From: Brachypodius melanocephalos
Taxonomy: Eukaryota; Chordata; Aves; Passeriformes; Pycnonotidae
DNA length: 64,000 bases
NCBI GenBank assembly: GCA_013398615.1
Contig: VZSR01003816.1
Location: 12,469,742-12,533,741, forward strand
Direction: 5' to 3'
Part shown: positions 22,401-33,030 of the stretch, in pieces
Numbering within the stretch: position 1 is the first letter of the stretch
How the letters are laid out: each line of letters begins with the position of its first letter
Position numbers and translations under genes: made by a program
Notes under the pieces: model-generated
What the model saw: only the letters and a program-made list of their open reading frames with translations
Told to the model about the DNA's origin: nothing
Databases searched by the model: none

Positions 22401-25400
22401 GGTTGGAAGGAACATCAAAGCCCTTCAGATTCAGTTCCACCTTCCACTAGTCCAGGATGCTCCAAACCCAGTCAAACTCTTCCAGGGATCCAGGGGCAGC
22501 CACAGCTTCCCTGGGCACCCTGTGCCAGGGCCTGCTCACCCTCACAGGGAAGAACTTCATCCTAAAATACATCTTGGAGGTAACTGGGTGGTGACTCTGG
22601 GGCACAGGTGGGGTTCAGGCCGGGCCACCACACTGAAAGCAGCACTTGGAGCCCTCTCTTCCAGCTGCTCTTCCAGCTGTTCCCACAGACAGGCGTTTGC
22701 TGGAGTCCAGGCTGTGATTAGGGTGGTAAGACATCCTCCCCGCTGTTTGCACTGGGTTGTCTGCAGCTCTTTAAACGATCATTATCTGTGCTTCTTCCCG
22801 GCTCTCTCCTTTTCCCCGGGGTGCTGGCGGGGCTGGAGCTGCAGCCGTGGCTGATCCAGCTGGAGCTGGGGCTGGCACCCGCAGCCTCACCCCGTCCCTG
22901 CCAGCTCAGCCCCCTCGGAGAGCTTTGAAAATCCCTGTCAGCCCATCCAAACATCCCCCCACACCTGCCTGGTGTTGCTGGAGGTGCTGGAAGAGGCTTC
23001 TCCCTGATCACAAAACCTGCTGGAAGTGCAGAAGCAGAAGCCCATCCCAGCCCTTCCTGGCTGGTGTGAGGATGAGGAAGGTCAGAGCCTCGCAGGGCTC
23101 GGTGCTGCAGAGGGATTTTTTGGCAGCTGCAGTTCCCAGCGCAGCCGTGCTGGGCCCGGGCTGTGCATGATGTCATTTTAACTCCTGACAGCCCGAGGGT
23201 GCCACCAGGGCTGGGGTGGCTCTGGGGACAGAGTGGCAGCAGGGGGATCCGTGACAGTGTCCTGCCAGGGGAGGATGAGCTGCTCTGGGTCCAGTGTCAC
23301 ACACAGAACAACTTCCACCTCCACAAACCAGTGCCAGCCCCATGTCCCTTGTGCCAGCCCCGTGTCCCCAGCCTTGTCCCTTGAGCCATCCTGCAGCCCC
23401 CACAGTGTGAATTAACCTTTGGGAGCTGCTCTTGTTTTACCTCTGGGCTTTTAACTTCCAATCTACCCCCAGAGTGGTTCTGAACATTGGCTGAGGTCCC
23501 AATGTAGGGGTTGGAGCTGCTTCCCCCACCAGGGACCAGCTGCTGGTAAAGCCCCCTTGTAACAGCAGGGAACAGAAAAACACCCTGAATTAAAGGGTGA
23601 CCTTTAAGGGGGAAAGCCCAGAGGTCTCCTTTAATGCTGGCAACAAGTCAGTGTCCTGAAGGGAAGTGAAAATGCTTATGCAGAGATTTGGGAGGGTTTG
23701 GTGTCAGGATTGGCTGTGTTTGGTGAAGTGTGTGTAATTTGGAAAAGGAAACCTGACTGATCCTTCCTGCAAAGGCAGCTCATGGCCAGGCCTGATGGTT
23801 GGGAACCCAGGCCTGCAGGAGGAGACAAGGAATGTGTCTTAAACTGCAATTAGGAGCAAATTCTCAATTAAAGCCTTGAGCCCTTCACCTCCAGCACTCG
23901 GTGTGGATGTTCCCAGGTGTTTTATATCTTATTTAGGGATAACTGGCAAGATAAATGGGAATAAATGGGAATAAAGGATGGTTCTTCTCTCCCTGCAGTC
24001 AGACAGGGACTGGCAGCCTGGCTGCTCATCCTGGTGTGCTGATGATCCTTGGAAGCTCAGCATTCCCAACATCCAAGTGTGCAGAATCCGAGACATCAGG
24101 AATGATGGAGACCCTGAAAACAGCACCATGGCAGAGTCCAGATTGTGCAGCTCCTCTTCCCAGTGCTGGAAAACACCCCTGCTGCTGGCCCTGTGTGCTC
24201 CTGGCTTTTCCTTGGCTGTTCCTGAGCTGTTCCTTGGCTCTGGGCAGTGCTGGTGCCTGGGGATGGAATTAGGGCAGCTGCAGCCATATCTTGCTCAGCC
24301 AGCTTGGCTTCCAGGCAGGAATAATCAAATAATCACCAGAATGTTTCTGCTCAGTTCCACAGGCCCAGGGGGATTCTCTGCAGGGACAAGCAGAGCTCTC
24401 ACGTGTCACGGAAGCACGGAATTACTGAATGGTTTGGGTTGGAAGGGGCATTAAAATCCATCCCATTGCCATGGGCAGGGACACCTCCCACTGCCCCAGG
24501 CTGCTCCCAGCCCTGTCCAGCCTGGCCTTGGGCACTGCCAGGGATCCAGGGGCAGCCACAGCTTCTCTGAGCCTCCCCACACTCACAGGGAAGAATTTCT
24601 TCTCAATATCCAATGTAAATCCACCCTCCTTCAGCTTAAGGCCATTTCCCCTTGTCCTGGTATTCAATGCCCTTGTGAAAAGTCCCTCTCCAACACGTCC
24701 AGGGAGGATGTGCTGATTGGGATCAGGCTGAGGTGTAGCTGAACTGAACTTCAGGCAGGCAACACCCTGAGATGACCCCACAAATTTCCTCCCATCTCTG
24801 TTTTTGTTTTTAAAAAGCTCCTTTTGGGCCACAGCTCCCAAAATTCCTGTTCCTGTTGGAAACCTCGGTGGTTTGTGCAGCAGCAAAGGAGAAATGCTGG
24901 GCAGGTGTTGGAGCCGTGGAGGGTGAAAATTTCAGCCTTTCTGTGCTGAGGGGCACTGACCCTCGTGCAGTCACTACATTTGACCTGAGGCCGTGGAAAA
25001 GGCTCCCAGAATGGAGTGACAGCGCTGGGATTGTGGGTGTGGAGTTTGGATAGAAGTGTGTGACATCATGGGGTGGAAAACTTAGAATTTAAGGTTTTAG
25101 TATACAGTAATATATATGGGGCAATATGGAGGATTTAGGGCATTGTCTGAGTCCTTCTTCTTCACCTTCTTCTTAGTTTCAGGTGTTTTTTTCTAATTTG
25201 GTGGAAAAGGTCCGCATTGCAGGCCTTGGTTGGTCAATTATTGGGTTAAAGCTATAAATAATATAGGTGTCACCTCATTATTGGGTAGTTTATGCTTAAA
25301 TAACCTTGGAAGGAGTTGGAGACACCTCCATTTTCTATCTTGTTAGTTAAGAGCTCACAACTCTGTAGATAAGAATTAATAAACACCGAGTCCGAACAGG

Positions 25401-25645
25401 AAAACCGCAACTCCCGTGGATGAATGCCAGCTCTAACACCAAGAAAAGAAGATAAAACCCTCCCAGGCAGGGGCAGCACTGACCAGCTCTGTTTCCCTGC
25501 AGGTTTCCTGGCCTTCCTGTGGTTTGTAGCTTTCTGCTTCCTGGCAAACCAGTGGCAGAGGACGACGCTGACCAGGGGCTTCGCGCAGGGCGCGGACGCG
25601 GCGCGGGCGGCGATCACCTTCTCCTTCTTCTCCATCATCATCTGG
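13223..25645 (+). CDS. SYNGR3: SYNGR3, synaptogyrin-3, exons 1-3 (3' end missing)
   Basis: The spliced CDS so far is 13223-13321, 20674-20914 and 25503-25645, which is 161 codons in open frame. Synaptogyrins are four-pass MARVEL-family proteins of synaptic vesicles; synaptogyrin-3 is reported to bind the dopamine transporter and tau. The start MEGASFGAGRAGG matches the mammalian protein. TM1 is about 34-50, TM2 about 73-92 (GVIAFFGCIFFFVVDLYF), followed by the conserved QQISSVKDRKRAVLLDLGFS. TM3 is about 115-130 and TM4 begins about 147 (AAITFSFFSIIIW). The mammalian protein is about 229 aa, so roughly 68 C-terminal residues (end of TM4 and the cytosolic tail) are missing. I found no candidate for that exon in 25646-26940 or 27041-31000; the 100-N gap between is the likely place. 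Confidence 0.94.
13497..13605 (+). repeat. GGTGCC/GGTGTT hexamer repeat in SYNGR3 intron 1
   Basis: This is a run of hexamers built on ggtgcc, ggtgtt, ggtgcg and ggttcc. The same hexamer vocabulary forms the array before NHERF2 at 63180-63390. Confidence 0.8.
17808..17960 (-). mobile_element. CR1 LINE tail fragment
   Basis: Reverse CR1 3' end: 'gttggaaagagccttaaaac', then 'ctccctgccgtgggcaggg', then 'gctccaagccctgcccaacc'. Confidence 0.85.
17985..18037 (+). repeat. 9-bp tandem repeat (GAGCTGCTG)n
   Basis: About six uninterrupted units. It gives poly-Ser or Ala-Ala-Gly frames that are not genes. Confidence 0.85.
19350..19412 (+). repeat. GATGATGGT-type simple repeat
   Basis: Imperfect GATGGTGAT trinucleotide-rich run in SYNGR3 intron 1. 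Confidence 0.7.
20674..20914 (+). CDS. SYNGR3: SYNGR3 exon 2
   Basis: It encodes residues 34-113 plus one base of codon 114: TM1, the first lumenal loop with two cysteines (C60, C69), TM2 and the conserved cytosolic loop. The acceptor is cccccgcag|ATC and the donor is TTCTCAG|gtaccc. Confidence 0.95.
21030..21500 (-). mobile_element. Probable solo LTR of an avian endogenous retrovirus
   Basis: An AT-rich block unlike its surroundings sits in SYNGR3 intron 2. Read on the reverse strand it has a TATA-like tataatat near 21180-21195. The part near 21030-21120 (tgtctcacccttcacacg, then a degenerate poly(A) signal) resembles passerine retroviral LTRs as I remember them. No gag, pol or env sequence is attached. 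Borders and family are uncertain. Confidence 0.45.
22385..22590 (-). mobile_element. CR1 LINE tail fragment
   Basis: Reverse CR1 3' region with 'ccagggatccaggggcagcc' and 'gggaagaacttcatcc'. Confidence 0.8.
24412..24720 (-). mobile_element. CR1 LINE tail fragment
   Basis: Reverse CR1 3' region, about 300 bp: 'ggtttgggttggaaggggca', 'ccatgggcagggacacctcc', 'ccttgtcctggtattcaatg'. Confidence 0.85.
25058..25438 (+). mobile_element. Probable solo LTR, just upstream of SYNGR3 exon 3
   Basis: This AT-rich block begins near TGTG and ends near AACA. It contains TATAAATA (25253-25260) followed about 125 bp later by AATAAA (25378-25383), the spacing of a retroviral U3-R. No internal viral genes are attached. 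Target-site duplications were not resolved. It ends about 65 bp before the exon 3 acceptor, so it may have replaced part of the intron end. Confidence 0.5.
25503..25645 (+). CDS. SYNGR3: SYNGR3 exon 3
   Basis: It completes codon 114 and encodes residues 115-161: TM3 (FLAFLWFVAFCFLANQW), the second loop, and the first half of TM4. It ends ...SIIIW in phase 0 at donor TCTGG|gtgagg. Confidence 0.95.
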
Positions 25646-26940
25646 GTGAGGGCAGCCCCGGGGCTGCTGAGGGGGCAGAGCAGAAATGAAACCTGCCCGG
25701 GGCCAGGGCTGAGCTGGAGGGGGACTCTGGGGTTTGGAGAAGTGAATCCTGGTGGGCAGTGAGGGGCTGTTCTCGGGAAACCTGCGGGCGCTCCGCACGT
25801 GGAACTGGTGCGGCTTCAGCTCGGTCCCCTCTCGCTGGGGAATTCCAGGCTTCCCCTTCTCCCGAGGATGGGAAGTTTTGTTCCCGTGTAAAAGGTGAGC
25901 TGCCCTGATTTCAGCTCCTCGCTGGAGGCAGAGGGTCCCCAGGAGCAGATCTCTGCCCTGAGCAGGTTCATGGCATGGCTGGGGGGGTTTGGGAGCTCTG
26001 GGGCTCCTCCGCTCTGTCCTGGGACAAACCAGACTGGCCCCTCTGCTGTTCCCCTGGAGAAGGGGCTTGTAGAAACCCCCTTGGCTCCCATTTTTGGCTC
26101 CACCTGGGCAGAGGGACTTCAGCCAGGGCTGTGTGAAGCCCACCTGGAGCCCCCATGAACTGGGGGGGCTCCCCCTGCAGAGGCTGTGTGCGGAGGGGCA
26201 GGGATGGCTCCGTGTTGCCTCCATCCCTCCTCCGGCTTTCCCTGAGCACAGAGCCCCGGGATGTGCTCTAATTCCATATTGCCTTTAAAAGAATTGGGGC
26301 AAAAGCCAGTTTGAAGCTTTCCAGCAGCCAGCCTCGCTCCAGTTCTCCCCCAGTTTAACTGCTCTCTGCTTTATGATTATCCCAATAAATCTCTTTTAAT
26401 CCCAGCTCTTCCCCATGGTCGAGTGCCACAGGGAAGGGGCAGTGGGTGGGATTCCCCATCCCATCAGCATCTGCTGCCACCCCGGGAGGGCAGCGGGGAC
26501 ACCAGTCCCCTGTCACATCCCAAAGGATGGCCGGGATGGTTGGGAAACCATTCCTGGCTTCTACAGGCATTTTTTAGCCTCCTCAGCGCGTCATTTCCAA
26601 ACTAATTGAATTGTTAATGGGGCCTCCTGGAATGAGAGCGAGCGCGGGGCCCTCCCGGCTTTGCCGCCCACATTTCCCACCGTTTGCAACCTCAATTCCA
26701 GCAACCTGGAAAAGGGTGAAGGAGTCTCGGCAGAACTGACCTATTTTCCTGGGCTGGCACTCGGCAGCTTTCCCTCCCCACAGCAGATGGGTTTATTTGG
26801 GCCAGCAGTGCCAGATCTGCACAGGCCGGGCCCCCCAGCCCAGGCAGAGCTCTGGGGGTCACCCTGTCCCATAGGAACGGCTCCTGGGGTGTTCGGGTGG
26901 GGTTTGGGGCTGGGTTAGCTCTGGGGTACAAAGGAAGGGG

Positions 26941-27040
26941 NNNNNNNNNNNNNNNNNNNNNNNNNNNNNNNNNNNNNNNNNNNNNNNNNNNNNNNNNNNN
27001 NNNNNNNNNNNNNNNNNNNNNNNNNNNNNNNNNNNNNNNN
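26941..27040. other. Assembly gap (100 N)
   Basis: Exactly 100 N, the usual placeholder for a gap of unknown length. It falls where the SYNGR3 terminal coding exon should be. Confidence 0.98.
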
Positions 27041-28663
27041 GTCAGTGCCGGGTCCCTTTATTAGCTCGTTGTGCAGTGAATTCTGTACAGTGGTATTGGT
27101 TCTTGTCTTACCTGTCCCAGGGTTTCTAAAAGCAGTGTTCCCTCTAAGCCAAGGAGGAAGGGAGGTTGGTACCACATCACCTGTGCGTGGGGAAGAGGAG
27201 GAAATGCCCCCTCTGAGCTCTGCTGGGAAAGCCCAGGACGCCTTTTCCTCTTAGAAAACAGCAGCTGAGGAGTTATTATCTCGTTCTTCCAGAGCTAACA
27301 CAGAATCCATCGAGGGTGGGTGGGCAGTGGGGAAAGCTGGCCCTGTCTGCTCCTGCTGTGGAGCTCCCAGTCCAGGTTCCATGGGAAGTGCCAAATTCAC
27401 AGGGAATTCAGTGGGGTCTGTGTTATTTTTCTTTGTATATATTTGCTGTACAAAACAAGTATCCAAACAGGTGTTTCAAAACTTGGTTTGGAGGCACGGA
27501 GGGTGCACAGCAGGCTGAGGCTGGGATCAGTGCCCAGATTGCTTCTACACTTCAGCAGGTTCTGGTTGAGGATTTAAAAAGTTACTGTTTGAAAGTGGAA
27601 ACCAGCAGGAGCTGGTTGCTAGCTGGGAATAGCCTGTGATCAGTGGGAATGTGGTGCTTTGTGGTTCTGTTTCTTCATGGGGGATTGGGAAGTTTGTAAA
27701 TTCCTAAGGAATTTTTGGTTGGCAGCACTGACACATCCTCACCCTGGAGAGGTGAGGACCAAGGTGAGAGGCTCAGCCTCCACATCCAAGGCCATTAGGA
27801 GCAATACTGGACTTGTATTTTTATTCTGGGAGCAGCCACCATCTGTCAGCTGCAGCAGAACCCCGGAAGGGGACACATGTGTCACCCTGCAGCCTCCAGG
27901 AATGAGGGATCCAGGCAGGGAACTGGAAATGCTTCACAAGCCACTGGAGTCCATCCTTTGTGGGCTCACAGCCCCGTTGTGGGAAGAGAGCCAGTGAGAA
28001 GCGCCCAGGAAAGAGGCTCAGGCTGGGGGTTCAGCTGCAAGGAACAAAGAACAGAATGTGTGAAATCCAGTAGGTCCTTGTCAGCCACCTGCCAGCTTTC
28101 CCTGCCCGTGTGGCAGCTGATCCAGGCTGAGCAGAGGAGCTGAAACTTGAATTGCCAGCCCCGTTGGTGGCAGCTCCACCCCTGGAGACTCCCGGCTCTC
28201 CTGGCAGTGCCTGTCTGTGCTGGCAAAGCCACCACTGCCTTCCGACCTCGTGAGGAGCAATAGCCACCACCTGTCCCCTCCCTGTCACAGGTCCTGGTTG
28301 CCATCGCCACAGCTCATTCCTGCTGCTGAGTCGCAGATCAGTGCACTAATTAATGAGCAGCAGATAAATGCACTAATTAAGCAGCCAATCATCCCGAGAG
28401 GTCACTGCCTGTGGCAAAGCCTTGGCTCCAGGTCCTGGCTGTGCCCAGCTCCTCACAGGACACCCCAGCCCAGTGCAGGATCAGCCTCAGTGAATTCTGG
28501 GATCTTTGTGGTTTCGTGGAGTCAGTTTTGCTGAGAAAGAAAAAGAAAACCCCGAGGATTTTAACACAGGGTACGGTGGAACTGTAGCAATATTTTCCTT
28601 AGAGGGAACACTGAAACTTTAGCAGCACAAACAGTACTCGTGTTAATATTTTAGCAAAATTAT

Positions 28664-28689
28664 AATCAATTTAAATGTTTAAATTGATT
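28664..28689 (+). repeat. 26-bp palindrome in the SYNGR3 3' region
   Basis: Perfect 12-bp arms AATCAATTTAAA and TTTAAATTGATT are separated by TG. Pairing extends about three more positions if one G-U wobble is allowed. Confidence 0.85.
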
Positions 28690-30996
28690 GTACGTGAGAT
28701 AATGTTCGTTGGGTACAGTGTATTTTTTCTAACTATAACATAACCGTTCCAGAGTTTCTGTGTAACTGTAAAGAGCTAAAGCTGTGTCTGCCTGCGGGAC
28801 ACGTCCTGCCCCGTGTGCCCCCCGTGCTGAATTACACGCTCTGAATGTCCCCCCCAGGCCTGCATTGCCTTTCTTTGCCCCCACACGCACATCCCACCAC
28901 GCTCTGACCTCTGGAGCAGCAGCAGGGACACGGGGACCACACCAGCACAACTCCTGGTGCTTCCCAAGGAAGGTTCAGCTTCCCAAAGTCAGTGTGAGCT
29001 TTTCCTTTTCCAGCTGCTCTGCTGGGCAGGGAGGAGGAGGAGGAAGGGTTGGGTGCCTCAGGGGCATCCTGGCAGCACAGGAGATGCTCCTTGATTAAAC
29101 CAGAGCTGGGAATAACATGTCCAGCCTCCTCAGCAGGCACCTGGAGGGAGGTGAGCCCTGATCCTGTGCACCCCAGGTGCTGTCCCAGGCAGTGCAGGGG
29201 TGGCAGCCCTGCTGGGGTGGCACTGGGACAGGCAGCAGCCCACAGCTGGAGCATTTTTCCAGGGAATAGCACTGGGTTTGTGTCCAGTGTAGCCACGCCA
29301 AGACCGTGTCACCAGGCAAGAGGGGACATCCCCAAACTGCCTGGCCATGGCGAGAGCCTTCACCCATCTCAGCCTGACTCAAACCACCCCATTTTGGGGT
29401 TTGTTGGTGCAGCTCCCCGGCCTCAAAGAGTCCTGACCCTGCTGAGTTCAACCCCGCTCAGAGGGAGGGTGACAGCCGTGCCTGCAATCCTGCCCTGAAT
29501 CCCTCGGGAGCCCCCTCAGTGTCCCCAGAGCTGCTGGGTGTCACCTCGGTGCGTCCCTCAGGCAGAGCAGGGTGTGCAGCTGGGGCTGTCACCAAACACA
29601 CCCCAAGGGCTGCAGAACCAGAGCCCTGGCTGTGGAGTGCTGGGGGTTCAGGTATTTCCAACATCCATTTTCATCTTTTCTCCTCTTTCTCTCCCAGCTG
29701 TGGTACCGCAGCGCTCGCCCCCTTGTAATCACCCAGGCCACATCCTCAGAGGATGCCAGAGCTGTGCCAATTGTTCCCAAACCATGCCAGGATTGTCCTG
29801 AGTGTGTCAGGGCTCTGCCATCCTCACAAGCTGTTTGTAACCCTCTGCTCTCCCCAGAGGTCAGCAGCACCTCGAGCTCACAGAGTGCAGGACCTCACTC
29901 TGCTCAGCCCAGCCCAAAAGCTTCTGCAGTTTTAGCACTAACTTTGGGTGTAAAGAGTAGAATTCCAGCATTCTGCCTCTCCTGGAGCTGCATTCTGCCC
30001 CATCCTCTTGCTCCAGGAGGCTCTGTCACAACTCTGCTGTTTCTCAGCACCAAGGTAACCGCATCATGCATTGTGCGATTCAGTTACATTAAAAAATTTG
30101 GAATTTTTGCCGACATTTCAAGCTGTTCCAAGCAAAGGTGGCAGCTTTGCTTAAGTGGTGTTTAGTAGAAGATATTCTCCCCTCTGCATTACCTGCTCTG
30201 TGTCAGGGGCTGGAGCAGGCCCTGAGAGCAAACCCCTCCCTTTACAGGGCACCATTTGGGATCTCACTGCTCTTGTGCCTGGACACGCAAGGAGGTTCCC
30301 ATCAGTTCACGCCACAGCAACGAGTGACACCCACAGCATTTCTTTTCTCCTGCCCCTCAGTTCCTCACAGGGCTCTTTTGTACCTTCCCTCCCAGTGCCA
30401 GCCCCAAAGGCTCAGTGCTGGTTCCTGGCTCTGCCTGCTGCCCTCTCTACCCGTGCTCATTCCTTAGGAAATCCCATCATTATTCCCTGCAGTGGGAATT
30501 TCTCTCAGTAAAAACAGCTTTATATTTTACAGAGCCCTCCCAGCCCGTGCTGTCCCCAAGCAGGTGGCTCTGGTCCCCCCACTCCCATTCTCAGTTGCAT
30601 TTTGCCCTCTGTGTGTCACAAGCCCCTCTCCCCCCTCAGTGAGGCTCAGACCCAGCCCTCACTGCCTCAACTTGAACCCCCAGTTCAGCCGCCTGGATTT
30701 TGTTGCAATACACATTCAAACCTCAGCTCCTTTAAGAGTTTTAATCTCCAACAGCTCCCACCTGAGTGTTGGAAGTTCAGTTTCTTTGCAGATACCTCTG
30801 TCCGAGCAGACGCTTCCAGGAGTTGCAGTTGTCACCAACCTCTGTGCAGTGTAGTATAAAGTGGACTGTGTATGGAAATAAGTTAAAAATGTTTACAAAT
30901 TTTGTATATATTATATATATAAAAAAATATCTTTTGAGAGAACAATCTGTGATTCTGTATTTTCAGTGTCTGTGTAAGCAACTGCAACTTATTTTC

Positions 30997-31002
30997 AATA
31001 AA
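30997..31002 (+). terminator. Poly(A) signal, SYNGR3
   Basis: AATAAA after AT-rich sequence, with cleavage expected about 15-25 bp on, at a genomic A-run (31021-31032). It lies next to the ZNF598 end on the other strand. Confidence 0.65.
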
Positions 31003-31024
31003 GAGCTAAAAATGAATAGAAAAA

Positions 31025-32682
31025 AAAAAAAAGATTTGGTAATAACTTTATTGAATCAGGTGAGCACAAGGAACAAGGAAACTGCAACGTCAGGGCCCAG
31101 GGATGCAGCACTCGAGGGAGCTCCCAGCAACACCTCCCAGGGAACTCAGAGCTGCTGCTGGAGAAATAACTGAAACCCAAGGGAAGACAGAAGATGTTCC
31201 TGCAGGGAAGACATTTCACTCCCTGAACTTTACAAACCAAAGGGATGGGGAGAGTGGCAGCACCCAGCCCCCTCAGGGGTCCCTGCCTGGGGCCAGGATC
31301 AGCTCCAGGATGAGGCAGGAACAGGGACTGCCAGGGACTCATGCAGTGGATCAACAACCATGCAGCCAATCACCCTCCCCAGCCCCTTCTGGGCCAAATC
31401 CAGCACGGGCAGGTGGTCAGAACAGTCTTAAATATTCAAGAAAAGAAACCCAAAGCACTTTGCAGCCTGAGAGCAAGCAAAAGTAACACGCGTAAGGCAA
31501 GGAAGAGTGGCTGTAGGCAGGAGTAGCTCTTGGGTAATACTCTGAGCTCGATGTCATAGAAATGATGCTGCTAGAAAAGCTGTGTTTCCTCACTACAAAT
31601 TACATAAATTAATTTCAGCTTTATTCCTATACGTTAGAAATAACTAAACTTGGAGATGGGAGAGAATCAAGACACTGAACTACAGCCATGGGGGGACTCC
31701 TGGCACTCCATCACCTCAGAGCTGCTGCTGGAGGAGGTCACTTCAGAGGAGGAAGAGATCCCCCTCTTCCTCTGAGGTGGGATTTGGGGGTGCCAAGGAA
31801 CACGAGCAAAGCTACATCAGCCCGGTGTTACCCAGGGAGGTGCAGGTGTCAGACCACTGTAAACAGATAAATGCACTTAAAGGCACTGCAGAAAACATGG
31901 TCAGTAATCAGCAGCATTTAATGTCCCAGGATGCTGTTGGGAGCTCCCACCAGGAATACATCCAAGAAATTAGAAACATGGCAGTCATTAAATAAAAGTT
32001 CCCGTGTGCTTTACAAAGAGTAAAGCCTTAATGCTGTTACTGTACATGCAGGGCTACAAAATCAGTTTCTTGAAAGAACTTTACAGAAAAAGTCAGAGGC
32101 AACTTCAAATCTTGCACAGATCAGCCCAATTCTTCCAGCAGCAGAATTGACTCTGTTTGCAGAAGGGAAAACTCTGCAGCCCAGTGTTTGCAGCTCTCCT
32201 GGTCACACACCCCAGTGAGCAGCACTCTCTTGCACCTTTTACCCCTGACTAGTGTGATCTTCACTGAAATAGCACAAAAAAAAAATCAGAACGTTATAAG
32301 GGAAGCCACTTCCATTCATTTCAGTGATCCATAAACTTCCCCCACCCCAAAACCAGAGAGAAACCCCCAAACCAGAAGCTTATTCCCCTATTGTGTCCCG
32401 TCATTCTGCAGATCAGAAAGGATTCCCAGCTATTGCATGTTCCAGGAGGAAGCAGCCCTGCCTGTTCCCCCTGCAGCTCAGCCTAACCCTAGCCCGGATT
32501 TGGGAGCTCAGACAGTGGGTGGGGACGAGCTCTGGCACATTCCTGTGATCCCTTTGCCCAGGAGGGCTTCCCAAGTCACCTCCTCTCTGCCTCAAGGGCA
32601 CAAACCAGCCCCCAGCTACTGCCAAACCTCATTCCAAAGTGCACATCCACAGCCAGAGGCCGGGTGGAGGCCCTGGGGAGAG
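31025..32682 (-). other. ZNF598: Probable ZNF598 3' UTR
   Basis: It runs from the ZNF598 stop to a reverse-strand AATAAA (31047-31052). No coding sequence or clear CR1 is seen. Length is about 1.65 kb. Confidence 0.6.
31047..31052 (-). terminator. Poly(A) signal, ZNF598
   Basis: TTTATT on the plus strand is AATAAA on the reverse. Expected cleavage near 31025-31035 almost abuts the SYNGR3 cleavage site. Confidence 0.65.
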
Positions 32683-33030
32683 CTAACTGATGATCCTGCT
32701 GATGGCCTGCAGCGAGGGGAACTCCTCATCCTCGATATGCAAAGCTTTGTGGGTGACCACGTCCTGCTGGGTCAGCACCTGCCTGCACGTGGGGCAGATG
32801 TAGCAGTCGAGCTCGGCGGGGGAGTCCGACTGCCAAACATTCTTTTTGTTCTTTTTGGGTTTGTTGGAGCTTTGTTTCTCCTTGATCCGGAAGTCGTTGT
32901 GAGCAGAGAGCAGTTCCTGCTGCTTGGCCGTGTCTGGCAGCAAAACCAACAACTCCTTGAAAATCTTCCTGAAGTTTTCCCCCAGCAGTTCCCGGCAGCT
33001 TTTGTAATACTGAGCTGCAGAGATCAGCCC
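32683..33030 (-). CDS. ZNF598: ZNF598 exon 12 (last)
   Basis: Residues 758-872 and stop. It carries GLISAAQYYKSC, LVLLPDTAKQQELLSAH, a lysine-rich linker, a zinc-finger-like CYICPTC...H, then EEFPSLQAI. The acceptor is ccctgcag|GGG. Confidence 0.96.
   Translation of the reverse strand, partial: GLISAAQYYKSCRELLGENFRKIFKELLVLLPDTAKQQELLSAHNDFRIKEKQSSNKPKKNKKNVWQSDSPAELDCYICPTCRQVLTQQDVVTHKALHIEDEEFPSLQAISRIIS

Larger units (their letters stand above)
27041..31020 (+). other. SYNGR3: Probable SYNGR3 3' UTR (and possibly late intron)
   Basis: No coding exon was recognised. The last part is AT-rich (30850-31000) and ends at AATAAA (30997-31002). An AT-rich island at 28560-28760 holds a near-perfect 26-bp palindrome. 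Assignment to SYNGR3 rests on strand and position; the join to the missing exon is inside the gap. Confidence 0.5.
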
